Shown here one piece after another: positions 51,871-60,611 of a DNA stretch of 64,000 bases; the stretch's first letter is position 1, and each line of letters opens with the position of its first letter. The stretch covers positions 4,216,001 through 4,280,000 of the forward strand of contig NZ_CP059724.1 in assembly GCF_022369515.1 (NCBI RefSeq), read 5' to 3'. A model generated the notes under the pieces. It was not told where the DNA came from. It ran no database searches and saw only the letters and a program-made list of their open reading frames with translations. The position numbers and the translations under genes were made by a program. The DNA comes from Paenibacillus sp. 19GGS1-52. Lineage in GTDB: Bacteria > Bacillota > Bacilli > Paenibacillales > Paenibacillaceae.

Positions 51871-53385
51871 CTCAACTTTCGCAGAGTCAAAATTGAGTTG
51901 ACCCCAAGCTGGGGTTAAGGTGGAGTCGGTTTAAGTAAGGATCTTGCCAACATAGAAAAACACCACTTCGTTTGGTAAAGTGAGATTGTCGAGATCCACT
52001 AAACCACAGAAGAGGTGTCCCTTCTATGATAAATCAAAAGTCGTCCCTAGATCAACTCCCACCTGAAATGAGACCTGCTTTTCAAGAGCTCGGTGTGCTG
52101 AAGCATCTGAGGAATGCCGGGTTCAAAAAGACGTTTGGCTATACCTGTTCCCATCTGTTCATGCTCGTTTTTGTCTTGCTCTTTCATCAGAAGAATTGGT
52201 TTCGTCTGCTCGAAAGTGCCAAGGGTGAAGCCTTTCCTGGCAAAGATGCCGTCTATCGCTTTCTCAATCACAGCGGATTCGCTTGGCGGCGTTTCTTGTC
52301 TTCTCTAAGTAGTGACACTGTGCAGCGAGTCGAAACCTTGACCTCCGTCACGCGGACCTCCGTATTCATTGTGGATGATTCCATGTTTGAGCGGAATCGG
52401 AGCAAAGCTGTGGAATTGTTGGCTCGCTTTAAGGATCACGCGACGGGGGCTTACTATAAAGGCTTTCGCATGCTCACCTTGGGCTGGTCAGACGGTCATA
52501 CGTTTCTCCCTTTGGACTTCGCCTTGCTGAGTTCCGTGAAGGCTGGACTCACCGGCATACATCCGGGAATCGACAAGCGATCCTCTGGATACAAACGCCG
52601 GAAAGAAGCTCTGCTTTCTGCTCCGCATCTGGTTTCTGAACTGCTGGATCGAGCCATTACTTCCGGGGTTTCTGCGGCTTACGTACTTATGGATAGCTGG
52701 TTCACGCATGCCCCCCTGATTCAGCGGATTATAGATCGCAAACTGCATGTGATTGGCATGGTGAAAAACGACAACAAGCGATATCTCGTTCACGGTCAAC
52801 GGGTGGATCTTAAAGGTCTTTACCGAGCTGCTTTGCGCGTCGAAGGAAAGCACCGGAACCTCTTGCGTCAGATTCACACCGAACTTGTTCCTGGCATTCC
52901 AGTAGTCGTGGTCTTTGTTCGCCATCGCTCCAAGAAAAACGAGTGGCTCGCGATTCTATCGACGGATCTAACGCTGACGGCACCGGAAGTCATTCAAATC
53001 TACGCTCTTCGCTGGGACATCGAAGTCTTTTTCAAATGCGCTAAATCCTTGCTGCGCCTGCAAAAAGAGTTTCAAGGCCGCTCCTATGATTTGCTCATTA
53101 GCCATACAACGATTGTCTTTTCCCGCTATATTCTGCTGGCTTGGCAGCATCGACAAAGCACGGATCAGCGGACGCTCGGTGGACTCTTTTATTTGCTTTG
53201 CGATGAAGTCGGTACCTTGGACTGGGCCGTAGCATTACAACAATTGGTGGAATTGATGAACGAAATCGCCAATCAAGTCGGTAAGAAACTATCCGCTATG
53301 ATTAAAAGTCAACTCCAGCACTGGATCTCTGCTTTGCCCAGCTACATCAAGGCTTATCTGCCGATTTCATGCTGCGAAAGTTGAG
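51871..53385 (+). mobile_element. IS4-family insertion sequence, complete
   Basis: A 1515-bp element bounded by perfect 14-bp inverted repeats CTCAACTTTCGCAG / CTGCGAAAGTTGAG and flanked by a 7-bp direct target duplication TTACTAA (51864-51870 and 53386-53392). It contains one transposase gene. Intact ends and duplication indicate a recent insertion. Confidence 0.93.
52026..53384 (+). CDS. IS4-family DDE transposase
   Basis: 452 residues. Catalytic Asp candidates are in FIVDDSMF and LMDSWFTH, and the glutamate is in the IS4 YREK signature YALRWDIEVFFKCAK (Y-x2-R-x3-E-x6-K). ATG at 52026; the stop codon lies inside the right terminal repeat. The GC content is higher than in the surrounding cassettes. 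Confidence 0.93.
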   Translation: MINQKSSLDQLPPEMRPAFQELGVLKHLRNAGFKKTFGYTCSHLFMLVFVLLFHQKNWFRLLESAKGEAFPGKDAVYRFLNHSGFAWRRFLSSLSSDTVQRVETLTSVTRTSVFIVDDSMFERNRSKAVELLARFKDHATGAYYKGFRMLTLGWSDGHTFLPLDFALLSSVKAGLTGIHPGIDKRSSGYKRRKEALLSAPHLVSELLDRAITSGVSAAYVLMDSWFTHAPLIQRIIDRKLHVIGMVKNDNKRYLVHGQRVDLKGLYRAALRVEGKHRNLLRQIHTELVPGIPVVVVFVRHRSKKNEWLAILSTDLTLTAPEVIQIYALRWDIEVFFKCAKSLLRLQKEFQGRSYDLLISHTTIVFSRYILLAWQHRQSTDQRTLGGLFYLLCDEVGTLDWAVALQQLVELMNEIANQVGKKLSAMIKSQLQHWISALPSYIKAYLPISCCES

Positions 53386-53671
53386 TTACTAAATCCTTTT
53401 CGTTTTGCAATTTCTAAAGATTCTTTTTCAGAAAAGAATCTTTTGTACGGCTCAACTTCTAACTCGGAATAGTAATTAATAATATGATTTTTTACAAATA
53501 TATAAACCGTAGTATCATCTAAAAACAAATTATCAGGCAAAACAACATAGCATATGCTTTTCACACCTATCACCACCACCAATGAGTCCACTTATAAGAG
53601 ATAGTTTAGCTAATTTCAAGTTTAAACGCCTCCCCTAAGCTTTATCCATATGTCACCATATATTGTAACTA

Positions 53672-53684
53672 AACTGCCCGTTAC
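53672..53684 (+). repeat. Cassette-type repeat C2, left part (cut by the intron)
   Basis: AACTGCCCGTTAC, the left end of a repeat whose remainder resumes at about 55614 on the other side of the group II intron. Confidence 0.75.
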
Positions 53685-55610
53685 TAGAGTAAAGGGCTGA
53701 ACAAATTCAGCCCCTCCTCATCAAACCGTACGTGAGGTTTTCCCTCATACGGCTTTCCGATGTTCGTCATTCATGGGCATGCAGTTTACAATAGCGTTTT
53801 AAGTCCATACTGGATGGCAATGTACTTAACCTCTTTCAGTGACCCCATCCATCTTCTACGTTGTCTTTTCTTGGCGTACCAACGGGTTAATCGCTGCAAA
53901 ATATACCAATCCAACTTGGCTAATCTCTTTTGGCTGTAGTTCGTGTAGTAATAATTTCTCCACCCTTGAATCTTTGGATTGAGCCATTCTACCTGTTCCA
54001 CGAACGATTTCGAGCGCATGCTTGGGGAGGCCAATCTTTCTTTGACCACGCCTCGAATACGTTCCTCTGCCTTCTTCGTTAGCCACTGCTGTGTGGTATA
54101 GTACACCTTCCCTTGAGAAGTTTCTGCTTTGGTTTTCCGGTGATGCATCCCTAAGAAGTCGAATCCTTCGTCCCCTGTCCATAAGCCTACAATGCGAGTT
54201 TTGGTTGGGTGTAGGGTTAACTCCAAACGCTCCATAATTTTGCGTATGAGCTCATACGCATGTTCCGCGTCCTTCTTGGTTTTGCATACCACTACAAAGT
54301 CGTCTGCATACCTTGTGAGCTCCCCTACTCCTTTCCCGTGTTTCTCCCACAGTTGGTCGAAGTAATTTAGATAGATATTCGCAAGGAGCGGTGAAATCAC
54401 GCCTCCTTGCGGAGTCCCTAAATCCGAGCGTCTTACCGTTCCTTCTTCCATAACTCCCGCTTGTAGCCACTTCCTCATTAATTTCAGTATCCTCCTGTCA
54501 TTGATACGCATCTGCACCAATTTCATAAGCTTCTCTTGATTAATGTTGTCGAAGTAACCTTGGATATCGACGTCGACTACCCAATTTCCTTTACGGTTGC
54601 AGGCTTTACGAATACGTTCCAACGCCCCTTTAGCACTTCGTTTCGGGCGAAACCCGAAGGATACTTCCTCAAAGTCAGCTTCAAAGATAGGCTCAATCAC
54701 TAGTTTGGTTGCCATCTGTAGGACTCGATCCCGCACAGTGGGTATACCTAATGGCCTTTGCTTGCCATCCTTCTTCGGGATATAGTGTCTACGTACAGGT
54801 TGCGGATGGTAGTTGCCTTCTTTAAGCTCTCGCTCACATACCTTGAGAAACCATATTTCTCCTTGTTCCTCAATGTCTGCTAGCGTCACGGCATCTACTC
54901 CCGCAGCTCCCTTGTTGGCTTTCACTCGCTTCCACGCTTCGCACAGTACATCCCACCGATAGATCTTGTCATACAATGCATGGAATTTACGCTTTTTGTT
55001 CGCCTTGGCCGCATGACCTAGCTTTTCTTGGAGTTGTTGAACTTTTTCCTTGGGTGTCGTTAGCCGGTTGGCATTCACTCACTCGTACCTCCTCCAAAAG
55101 CATAAACAAAGCAGGGCTCCTTCCCTCCCTAAGGTTATGTTGTCCTTAGGTTCTTCGGTACTATGAGCCCCTCGGACTCCCTTCCCACAGACGTTTCACT
55201 TCGTCTTTTGGACTTATAGAGCGTCTCTTTACGGATTCCTAAAAAAAAAAAAAATCGTGTGGGGGAGGGTCTCCCCAGTTCACTGCATTATCTTTCAAAC
55301 CCATGCCGTTCCCTATACGCCGGAGGATTCTTCACTGCTGCTCCAAGTTCTGCACAGTTTCCATGGCCTTCGTCTATATTCTCGAGACTCGGCACCCTCT
55401 TTTCCCCTTTGCAGGGCCTTTTTGACGACGCGGCAGGATTCACTTCATGTTGCGGCCTGGATTGTCGCTCGCCCTGTCTCTGACAGGTACTTTTGTCGAT
55501 GCGCTTTTACACACAGATTTCTCCATGCGCAAGCATCCTAGCTACAAGAGTGGCTTGGCCCCTCTCTTGGTTGGATTTGCACCAACTAGATAATGCGTGC
55601 CTCTGGGCAC
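53685..55610 (-). mobile_element. Group II intron with reverse transcriptase
   Basis: Minus-strand intron of about 1.9 kb. The 5' end is near 55610 (GTGCCCAGAGGCAC, then the domain I stretch TTATCTAGTTGGTGCAAATC). Domain V is GAGCCGTATGAGGG-AAAA-CCTCACGTACGGTTT at about 53724-53757, followed by a domain VI-like stem GGGCTGAA / TTCAGCCC and the 3' end CTTTACTCTA at 53685. Removing it restores a repeat like that at 56981-57053. The 5' boundary is uncertain by about 3 bases because the first bases sit in a GCGTGCC/GGCACGC stem. Confidence 0.85.
53786..55078 (-). CDS. Group II intron reverse transcriptase/maturase
   Basis: 430 residues: RT block with PLGIPTVRDRVLQMATKLV, SFGFRPKRSAKGAL, LGTPQGGVISPLLANIYL and active site RYADD (about 256-260); maturase domain X near IQGWRNYYYTN. 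There is no C-terminal HNH endonuclease, so it belongs to an endonuclease-less class. I cannot assign the class. GTG start with GGAGGAGG upstream. Confidence 0.93.
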   Translation of the reverse strand: MNANRLTTPKEKVQQLQEKLGHAAKANKKRKFHALYDKIYRWDVLCEAWKRVKANKGAAGVDAVTLADIEEQGEIWFLKVCERELKEGNYHPQPVRRHYIPKKDGKQRPLGIPTVRDRVLQMATKLVIEPIFEADFEEVSFGFRPKRSAKGALERIRKACNRKGNWVVDVDIQGYFDNINQEKLMKLVQMRINDRRILKLMRKWLQAGVMEEGTVRRSDLGTPQGGVISPLLANIYLNYFDQLWEKHGKGVGELTRYADDFVVVCKTKKDAEHAYELIRKIMERLELTLHPTKTRIVGLWTGDEGFDFLGMHHRKTKAETSQGKVYYTTQQWLTKKAEERIRGVVKERLASPSMRSKSFVEQVEWLNPKIQGWRNYYYTNYSQKRLAKLDWYILQRLTRWYAKKRQRRRWMGSLKEVKYIAIQYGLKTLL

Positions 55611-55613
55611 GCC

Positions 55614-55691
55614 TTCAATGAAAACAGCAGGCTACCCTAGCGCCTGCTCATTAATGTGTATCGTTCAACTAAAGTTTTCCGTTAGTTGAAC
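55614..55691 (+). repeat. Cassette-type repeat C2, right part
   Basis: TTCAATGAAAACAGCAGG, hairpin AGCAGG / CCTGCT, then ATCGTTCAACTAAAGTTTTC and CGTTAGTTGAAC. On the minus strand this is a stem followed by GTTTTCATTGAA and then the intron. Confidence 0.8.
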
Positions 55692-55825
55692 AAGCACGCT
55701 TTCTTTTATTACACAATATCTTCGTACTGTGCAACAAATCTCGATCGAATGAATAGCACTCAGCAACCTTGCAACTTGAAAATATTAACATTTAATTATA
55801 AAATCAAACAAAGGCGGTGTTAAAA

Positions 55826-56074
55826 ATGAACTTAGTACAATTCATGTTGATTGGAGTAGTCGCGATTTTCTATTTTTCATTAGGAATCATCATTATCAAG
55901 GTATTACTTACAAGAAAATTACCAAGTAATAATTACACTCCATTTGACTACATCACGGCCCATTCTCTTGTTGAGTTTCACGATGAGAAAAAAGAGATAG
56001 AAGAAGATGCGGACCATGGTGATGATAAGAACAAAAACATCATTTCGTTATCAAAACGACCTTCTCTTCCCTAA
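55826..56074 (+). CDS. Small membrane protein, DUF3951-like
   Basis: 82 residues: one N-terminal transmembrane helix (FMLIGVVAIFYFSLGIIII) and a cytosolic acidic tail with TPFDYITAHSLVEFHDEKKE, which I associate with DUF3951 of Bacillus relatives. The only gene in the array on the plus strand. Start ATG 55826 with AAGGCGG. Confidence 0.6.
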   Translation: MNLVQFMLIGVVAIFYFSLGIIIIKVLLTRKLPSNNYTPFDYITAHSLVEFHDEKKEIEEDADHGDDKNKNIISLSKRPSLP

Positions 56075-56129
56075 TGCGCAATATGCGTCAAATGCGACAT
56101 AAAACCTCCATCTATCTTGTTCAACTATC

Positions 56130-56206
56130 CTGCCCGTTACTTCAACAAACAAAAAAGGAGTTGCTGCGTAGTAAACTCCACAACTTTCGTTCTTCGTTAA
56201 GTTAAT
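56130..56206 (+). repeat. Cassette-type repeat C3
   Basis: Left end CTGCCCGTTACTTCAACAAA, hairpin GGAGTT / AACTCC, right end CTTTCGTTCTTCGTTAAGTT. It lies 75 bp after the kinase gene's stop. Confidence 0.75.
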
Positions 56207-56280
56207 GCCGAAATTCGTCGGCAGACAGAGGGGCAACAGCTCCAATGCTTGAATTTAGCGTTATCTGATAGATTCGCCTT

Positions 56281-56871
56281 CTATGAAACACTAATCTCTC
56301 TTTTAGTTAACTTCTTAAATGCAGAGTAATCCTGATCGGATTTAATAAGACTTAACATTTTTTCGGCACATTCTGTTGGACTCAACTCTTCAGTATTTAC
56401 TTCAAGGTCATATTCATTAAAGGAATATATTTTGTCGTACTGGGAATTTGCTAGTCCAATCTCCCGATCTCCTCTGATTTGTTCTCTTCTAGTGAGTTCT
56501 TCTTTCGAGCATAATACGCCTACAAACAATGTAGGATGATCGAAAAATAGATCAAGGCAATCATTAAACCGCTTGTCATTATCGATTACGGTATCAACGA
56601 TTACATTCAAACCCATTTCTGAAAACAATTTAATTGTTGCATAGTACACTGAGATTATCGGATCAAAAAGTATTTGTCCGACATTATCCACTTCTCTTGC
56701 AGGTTTAATATTTGGAAATTTATTATCAATAAAATCATTGTAATTACCAAAAAAATCATCTATGGATAAATGATGAAAAGGAATCTCTTTCTGATTTTTC
56801 AGTTCCATAGAAATACTAGTCTTTCCTGAACTTGAAGTTCCGTTCAAGAACACAATAAGTCCTTGCTTCAA
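56281..56871 (-). CDS. Chloramphenicol-phosphotransferase-like P-loop kinase
   Basis: About 196 residues. Walker A is FLNGTSSSGKTS at the N-terminus; LSIDDFF carries the likely catalytic Asp, and a lid segment is RREQIRGDREIGLAN. This pattern matches the CPT family, which phosphorylates chloramphenicol in its founding member; the real substrate here is unknown. The TTG at 56871 follows AGGGTG and places the P-loop at the usual distance; the frame extends to a GTG at 56886. Confidence 0.78.
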   Translation of the reverse strand: MKQGLIVFLNGTSSSGKTSISMELKNQKEIPFHHLSIDDFFGNYNDFIDNKFPNIKPAREVDNVGQILFDPIISVYYATIKLFSEMGLNVIVDTVIDNDKRFNDCLDLFFDHPTLFVGVLCSKEELTRREQIRGDREIGLANSQYDKIYSFNEYDLEVNTEELSPTECAEKMLSLIKSDQDYSAFKKLTKREISVS

Positions 56872-56980
56872 ACGAATCACCCTCACATATAAGATTTACG
56901 TATCATTCAGACAATGTTATATTCACAAAGTTCTTTAAATTATCCAACTGATAAAATATTCGAGAAGCGATTAAACTATT

Positions 56981-57053
56981 CTGCCCGTTACTTCAATGAA
57001 AAAAGCAGACTGCCGTTTCAATCTGCTCACTCAGCTATCGTTTCCGTTAGCGG
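56981..57053 (+). repeat. Cassette-type repeat C4
   Basis: CTGCCCGTTACTTCAATGAA, hairpin AGCAGA / TCTGCT, right end CAGCTATCGTTTCCGTTAGC. 14 bp after the TPR gene's stop. Its left third is almost identical to the intron-split copy C2 and defines the empty insertion site. Confidence 0.85.
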
Positions 57054-57066
57054 AATGCTCTCATAA

Positions 57067-57813
57067 TTATTTTGAATAATGTCCTTCAGCAAGTAATTTT
57101 CGATACATTTTAAAACTCACTTCTGCTCCCTGGATATTCCCTATTTTTGTTAGCACAACACCTTTGTTGTAATGGTAGTCCAAATCACTTGGGTTTATCT
57201 CGATAGCCTTATCAAAATGCTCTAACGCTTCCTTAAGCAACTTTTGAGCATACAGAAGGATCCCCAAATTGTAATGAGCTTCATCATGGGCAGGGTTAAT
57301 TTCAATACATTTTTTATAGCTTTCAATTGCGGCATTATCTAATTTTAGTTCCTTCAATGCAATAGCTTTATTGAAATATGCAGATGAATGGTTTGGCTCT
57401 GCTTCTATCGCTTTATCGTAAGCTACTAATGATTCTTTGTACCGTCCTAGCCTTTTTAGCTCATTTGCCATGTTGTAGTATGCGGAACTAAAAAAAGGGT
57501 CAATCTTTATGACCTCATTATATAAGGCGATGGCTTCGAGCGACTTCCTCAGACATGAAAAAGAATTAGCCTTATTGTAAATACAATCAGGATTGTTCGG
57601 TTCCAATACTAACGCATTGTCGAAATAAATAACGGCTTCATCATGACGGTCTAATTCAGCCAGCGCATTCGCTATGTTGTAATGTATTGGTGCAATGTTC
57701 GGGTACAGGTGTAGCGCTTGTTGAAAGCAGGAAATTGCCTCTTCAAATTTGGATTGCTCTGCGAGTTTTATACCTTCACGGTTTAGTTGCGTTGCTTGTT
57801 TTTGAAAGTCCAT
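57067..57813 (-). CDS. TPR-repeat protein
   Basis: 248 residues composed of about seven tetratricopeptide repeats (EAISCFQQALHLYPNIAPIH, EAVIYFDNALVLEPNNPDCI, YNMANELKRLGRYKESLVAY and so on). Probably a protein-interaction scaffold; no signal peptide or membrane helix. Single cassette-like gene with no clear partner. Confidence 0.88.
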   Translation of the reverse strand: MDFQKQATQLNREGIKLAEQSKFEEAISCFQQALHLYPNIAPIHYNIANALAELDRHDEAVIYFDNALVLEPNNPDCIYNKANSFSCLRKSLEAIALYNEVIKIDPFFSSAYYNMANELKRLGRYKESLVAYDKAIEAEPNHSSAYFNKAIALKELKLDNAAIESYKKCIEINPAHDEAHYNLGILLYAQKLLKEALEHFDKAIEINPSDLDYHYNKGVVLTKIGNIQGAEVSFKMYRKLLAEGHYSK

Positions 57814-57840
57814 TCCTCAACTCACTCCGTCTCCGTTTTA

Positions 57841-57903
57841 CTACGCGTTAACGAAATAACGGCTGCTTTGTGGCAGCCGTTCAAGTATCGTTCTCGTTAG
57901 CAT
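57841..57903 (+). repeat. Cassette-type repeat C5
   Basis: Short copy: CTACGCGTTAACGAAATA, perfect hairpin ACGGCTGC / GCAGCCGT, right end AAGTATCGTTCTCGTTAG. 10 bp from the stop at 57914. Confidence 0.75.
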
Positions 57904-57913
57904 AAATAACGAT

Positions 57914-58327
57914 TTACTTTTTCGATAATATGTATCTCGGTGGAGAGCCAAATTCTTGCTCTGCTTCGAAATAAATTAGTTTGTTTGGAATGCACGAAAT
58001 AAGGGTCGGCATTCCAAGACCAACTGCCTTTTCTAAAGCTGTTGTTAGTGGCAACTCTTGAGTATCAATACTATCACTCCAAGAAATCACATAACAATAG
58101 TCTCCTGCACCGTAGTTCTTTAATAAATTCGCAATATGCAAATAATTAGAATTGGGCTTTGGTATTTCTATCATGTAGTTTTCATTCAAAGTCTGCTTAT
58201 ATTGATGATTGAGGCGACCTATTGCATCCTTACGTTTTTTAGGAGAGGACAACTCGAACAGAACTCGTTCTTGGATTCTCTTCTCGAAAAATGTCTTTAC
58301 TACGATGATTTCTAATTCACTGTTCAT
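57914..58327 (-). CDS. Hypothetical cassette protein, 137 residues
   Basis: Starts MNSELEIIVVKTFFEKRIQE and includes NYGAGDYCYVISWSDSIDTQ and LGMPTLISCIPNKLIYFEAE. Mixed alpha/beta composition, cytosolic. No family recognised. Lies between C5 and C6 with its stop 10 bp from C5. Confidence 0.65.
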   Translation of the reverse strand: MNSELEIIVVKTFFEKRIQERVLFELSSPKKRKDAIGRLNHQYKQTLNENYMIEIPKPNSNYLHIANLLKNYGAGDYCYVISWSDSIDTQELPLTTALEKAVGLGMPTLISCIPNKLIYFEAEQEFGSPPRYILSKK

Positions 58328-58380
58328 TTTTCACACCTGCTCATTCATCTTCTAGTTCAATTATAAACGGTTGTAAGCAT

Positions 58381-58474
58381 AACTGCCCGTTAGCTGAATA
58401 GGCAGCCACCCAGCCACCACGTTGATAGGGTGCCTTCTTGTTTTTATGGAGCTATCGGTTAACGATAGTTCAAT
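58381..58474 (+). repeat. Cassette-type repeat C6
   Basis: AACTGCCCGTTAGCTGAATA, hairpin GGCAGCCACC / GGGTGCC, right end GGAGCTATCGGTTAACGATA. The right end overlaps the stop codon of the 58470 gene. Confidence 0.8.
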
Positions 58475-58730
58475 CATTTGCAACGTTGTTTATAGTAGGA
58501 TTGGTTTGTAAATCGTTTTTAGCTAAATCGAAGGCTACTGCGATTTTAATCTGAAACGTTTTACTAAGTCCCTTTATCCAATTCTCAATTGAATACACAT
58601 CGACTATCGGAGCAACTGTTTTATCATAACGGTCCAGTTCAATCTTAATAACTGAGTGAGTATCAATAAGAAAGCTAATAATATCCTCACCTTGGTCGGG
58701 TGTCCAAGAAAAAACGTAGGCTGTCTTCAT
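58470..58730 (-). CDS. Hypothetical cassette protein, 86 residues
   Basis: Starts MKTAYVFSWTPDQGEDIISF and contains NWIKGLSKTFQIKIAVAFDL. No ribosome site; it begins 13 bp after the 48-codon gene at 58743, so translation may be coupled. No family recognised. The stop lies inside repeat C6. Confidence 0.55.
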   Translation of the reverse strand: MKTAYVFSWTPDQGEDIISFLIDTHSVIKIELDRYDKTVAPIVDVYSIENWIKGLSKTFQIKIAVAFDLAKNDLQTNPTINNVAND

Positions 58731-58742
58731 CACGGGAAATGT

Positions 58743-58889
58743 CTATCTAATTATGTTTAAAAACCTACGCATGGATATATCATTGAATAAATGAGATTTT
58801 GATGCTATTAATTCTTCTCGATATGACTCTTCTGTCATAGTTCCTTTGAGTTTCATGTGGTGCCTGCTTTCCTTAAAGATGCGACCCAT
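58743..58889 (-). CDS. Small hypothetical protein, 48 residues
   Basis: MGRIFKESRHHMKLKGTMTE... ending MRRFLNIIR. An internal ATG (37 codons) has AAGGAAAGCAGG upstream and may be the real start. Basic, no known motif. Forms a two-gene cassette with the 58470 gene. Confidence 0.4.
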   Translation of the reverse strand: MGRIFKESRHHMKLKGTMTEESYREELIASKSHLFNDISMRRFLNIIR

Positions 58890-58949
58890 TCGCGATTACG
58901 GCAAATAATTAACTTTGCCCTTATATATTCAAGGTAGCACCATACTATC

Positions 58950-58969
58950 CTGCCCGTTAACGTAATAAG
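58950..58969 (+). repeat. Cassette-type repeat C7 (left end only)
   Basis: CTGCCCGTTAACGTAATAAG, with no hairpin or right end; it ends 19 bp from the phosphotransferase stop. A truncated copy. Confidence 0.6.
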
Positions 58970-58987
58970 TAAATCAGTTTAGGAGTT

Positions 58988-59977
58988 CTAGAACTCATCG
59001 ATCAACGAAATCCCTTTAGTAATACGTATTCTACTTTCTTGCAAGAAATCGCGGGTCCAATCATCGGGTTGAGTTAAATCCCAACTCCGGTACATACCGA
59101 CGACTACGATAATTTCACGTAATTTAAGAAAAAGCTTTATCTGATTTTTCCATCCATCAGGCATTTGTCGGTCATCCTCAGTGTAGCCTAGCTCGAAATG
59201 TTTAATAAAAAGTTCGTATTGTGCCTTACGTTCAGACTGCGAATCTTCCCCGAATACATATAGCAAGTAATAGAGTTGGATAGCAATGTCCTCGACATAC
59301 CAACTGTACTGACACTCATCGAAGTCAAAGAGCGTTATTTGCCCTGATTCATTGACCGTGAAATTACCTACGTTGATATCTCCGTGAATTAAACCAAAAT
59401 TATCAGATGTTACAGGCAGACCAGCCAGATTTGCTTTAAGTTCATCAAGGGCATGAATAATTGGTTGAAGCTCTGCCGGTAAATAATCTTTCGCTCGTAA
59501 GAGGTATTCATTACATTCCCAAGTGTGTCTTGTGGATATAGGTTTATACAGTTTGGTCAGTTCATGAAGACGGCCTGTTATGCGACCACATTGTTCATAA
59601 AGTATTGAATTGCCTAGGCATTCTGGATATCCGATTTTTCTGCCAGGTGCATAGTTGAAAGAGGTTGCGTAAAAATCCATTGTATTCCCTTCGATATGTT
59701 CAAAATCCTTTCCATTAACCGATAGAACCGAGTCTGAGACCGACAAACGATTGTCCGAAAGGTAACGAATCCATTCTATTTCAGCTGCAAGTCCTTCCGA
59801 CGTACGAAGTGTGCTCGGAGTAAAACGGAGAATATATTTTGATTCGTCACGAATATAGGAATAAATAAAGTTTTGAAAGCCTCCAATGAAAGTCAGATCT
59901 TTTGGACTGATCCCAAAGCGCTCAGCACCTTCAGCAGCATGTTCGTCTAGGAACATAAGTTTTATTTTTGGGTCCAT
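58988..59977 (-). CDS. APH/choline-kinase-type phosphotransferase
   Basis: 329 residues with the catalytic loop LIHGDINVGN and metal-binding LFDFDECQ; N-terminal lobe includes FIGGFQNFIYSY and YILRFTPS. Substrate unknown; not assignable to a resistance enzyme. The start at 59977 has AAGGAGA. It is the same type as the gene at 11861-12961. Confidence 0.85.
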   Translation of the reverse strand: MDPKIKLMFLDEHAAEGAERFGISPKDLTFIGGFQNFIYSYIRDESKYILRFTPSTLRTSEGLAAEIEWIRYLSDNRLSVSDSVLSVNGKDFEHIEGNTMDFYATSFNYAPGRKIGYPECLGNSILYEQCGRITGRLHELTKLYKPISTRHTWECNEYLLRAKDYLPAELQPIIHALDELKANLAGLPVTSDNFGLIHGDINVGNFTVNESGQITLFDFDECQYSWYVEDIAIQLYYLLYVFGEDSQSERKAQYELFIKHFELGYTEDDRQMPDGWKNQIKLFLKLREIIVVVGMYRSWDLTQPDDWTRDFLQESRIRITKGISLIDEF

Positions 59978-60123
59978 GATTTCTCCTTGGTAATTGAATT
60001 TAGATCGAATACTATAATTCCTAACGACATGCAAAAAACCACTTTCAAACTATTTCTATTACTAAGCAATCATACTTATCCATATTTTTACAGTCAATAA
60101 AAATACCTGAGTCATTGCGTTAA

Positions 60124-60180
60124 ACTGCCCGTTAGTTGAGAAAAGCCAGTGCGGTAGACCTTTCGGTATTGAACTATCAC
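60124..60180 (+). repeat. Cassette-type repeat C8
   Basis: ACTGCCCGTTAGTTGAGAAA, short imperfect hairpin, and a truncated right end ATTGAACTATCACG that includes the stop codon of the 60177 gene. Confidence 0.7.
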
Positions 60181-60548
60181 GTCAATCTTTCGGAGATAGT
60201 TTTACTTATTTCTTCAGGGTTTTTAACATCAATGATTAACTTTGATATTTTAAATTTACCAACAAGAAAATTATTCAAGTCAAAATGAAGGGTATCAACC
60301 TCATTATTAAAAAAGTAGAGATGATAACCTCCATTAAATCTAAATAATCCATTTCTTTTTCCTCCAAAAGAAGCACCATAAAGCTTGAAAGCATTTGGTA
60401 TGGGTCTACCTGTTGTTATCCCCTTAATCGAAGAGTATGGAATTTGCAACCCTTTATCTAATTTTAAAAAGGGCGAATTTCCAAGATCGATATTTAAATG
60501 GGTTTCCATTAATTGAATTGTATTCATTCGTTTAGTCCACCATTTCAT
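60177..60548 (-). CDS. Hypothetical cassette protein with PH-like fold
   Basis: 123 residues, beta-rich: LNIDLGNSPFLKLDKGLQIP, IPYSSIKGITTGRPIPNAFK, FNGGYHLYFFNNEVDTLHFD. The pattern of a strand with IPYSSIKGI resembles bacterial PH-like domains, but this is tentative. No signal peptide. Start codon not supported by a clear ribosome site. Confidence 0.55.
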   Translation of the reverse strand: MKWWTKRMNTIQLMETHLNIDLGNSPFLKLDKGLQIPYSSIKGITTGRPIPNAFKLYGASFGGKRNGLFRFNGGYHLYFFNNEVDTLHFDLNNFLVGKFKISKLIIDVKNPEEISKTISERLT

Positions 60549-60611
60549 AACGCTTTAGTATTTTTAAAATATTTTTACATATTATACCATATATAATCTT
60601 ATGTATAGTAT

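Larger units (their letters stand above)
51506..53591 (-). pseudogene. Hypothetical cassette gene split by an IS4-family element
   Basis: The 5' part (53591-53386, GTG start; begins with DSLVVVIGVKSICYVVLPDN) runs into the insertion. Removing the element and one copy of the TTACTAA duplication rejoins the frame exactly (KRKGFSN + LFDFEEHLKNHNNDDG...) and it continues to a TAG at 51506-51508, ending AILFVHS. The intact protein would be about 190 residues with a WRWDGFRIDGVKKGYD segment; no family recognised. The start is uncertain; a GTG at about 53561 preceded by GGTGGTGG is an alternative. Confidence 0.75.

Noticed and set aside
53592..53671. 28-codon TTG frame with GGGGAGG upstream of the split gene
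   Set aside because: It ends quickly in a different frame from the gene; it could be a true start followed by a frameshift, but evidence is too thin to list.
56051..56245. 64-codon minus-strand reading frame
   Set aside because: It lies almost entirely across repeat C3 and has no ribosome site.
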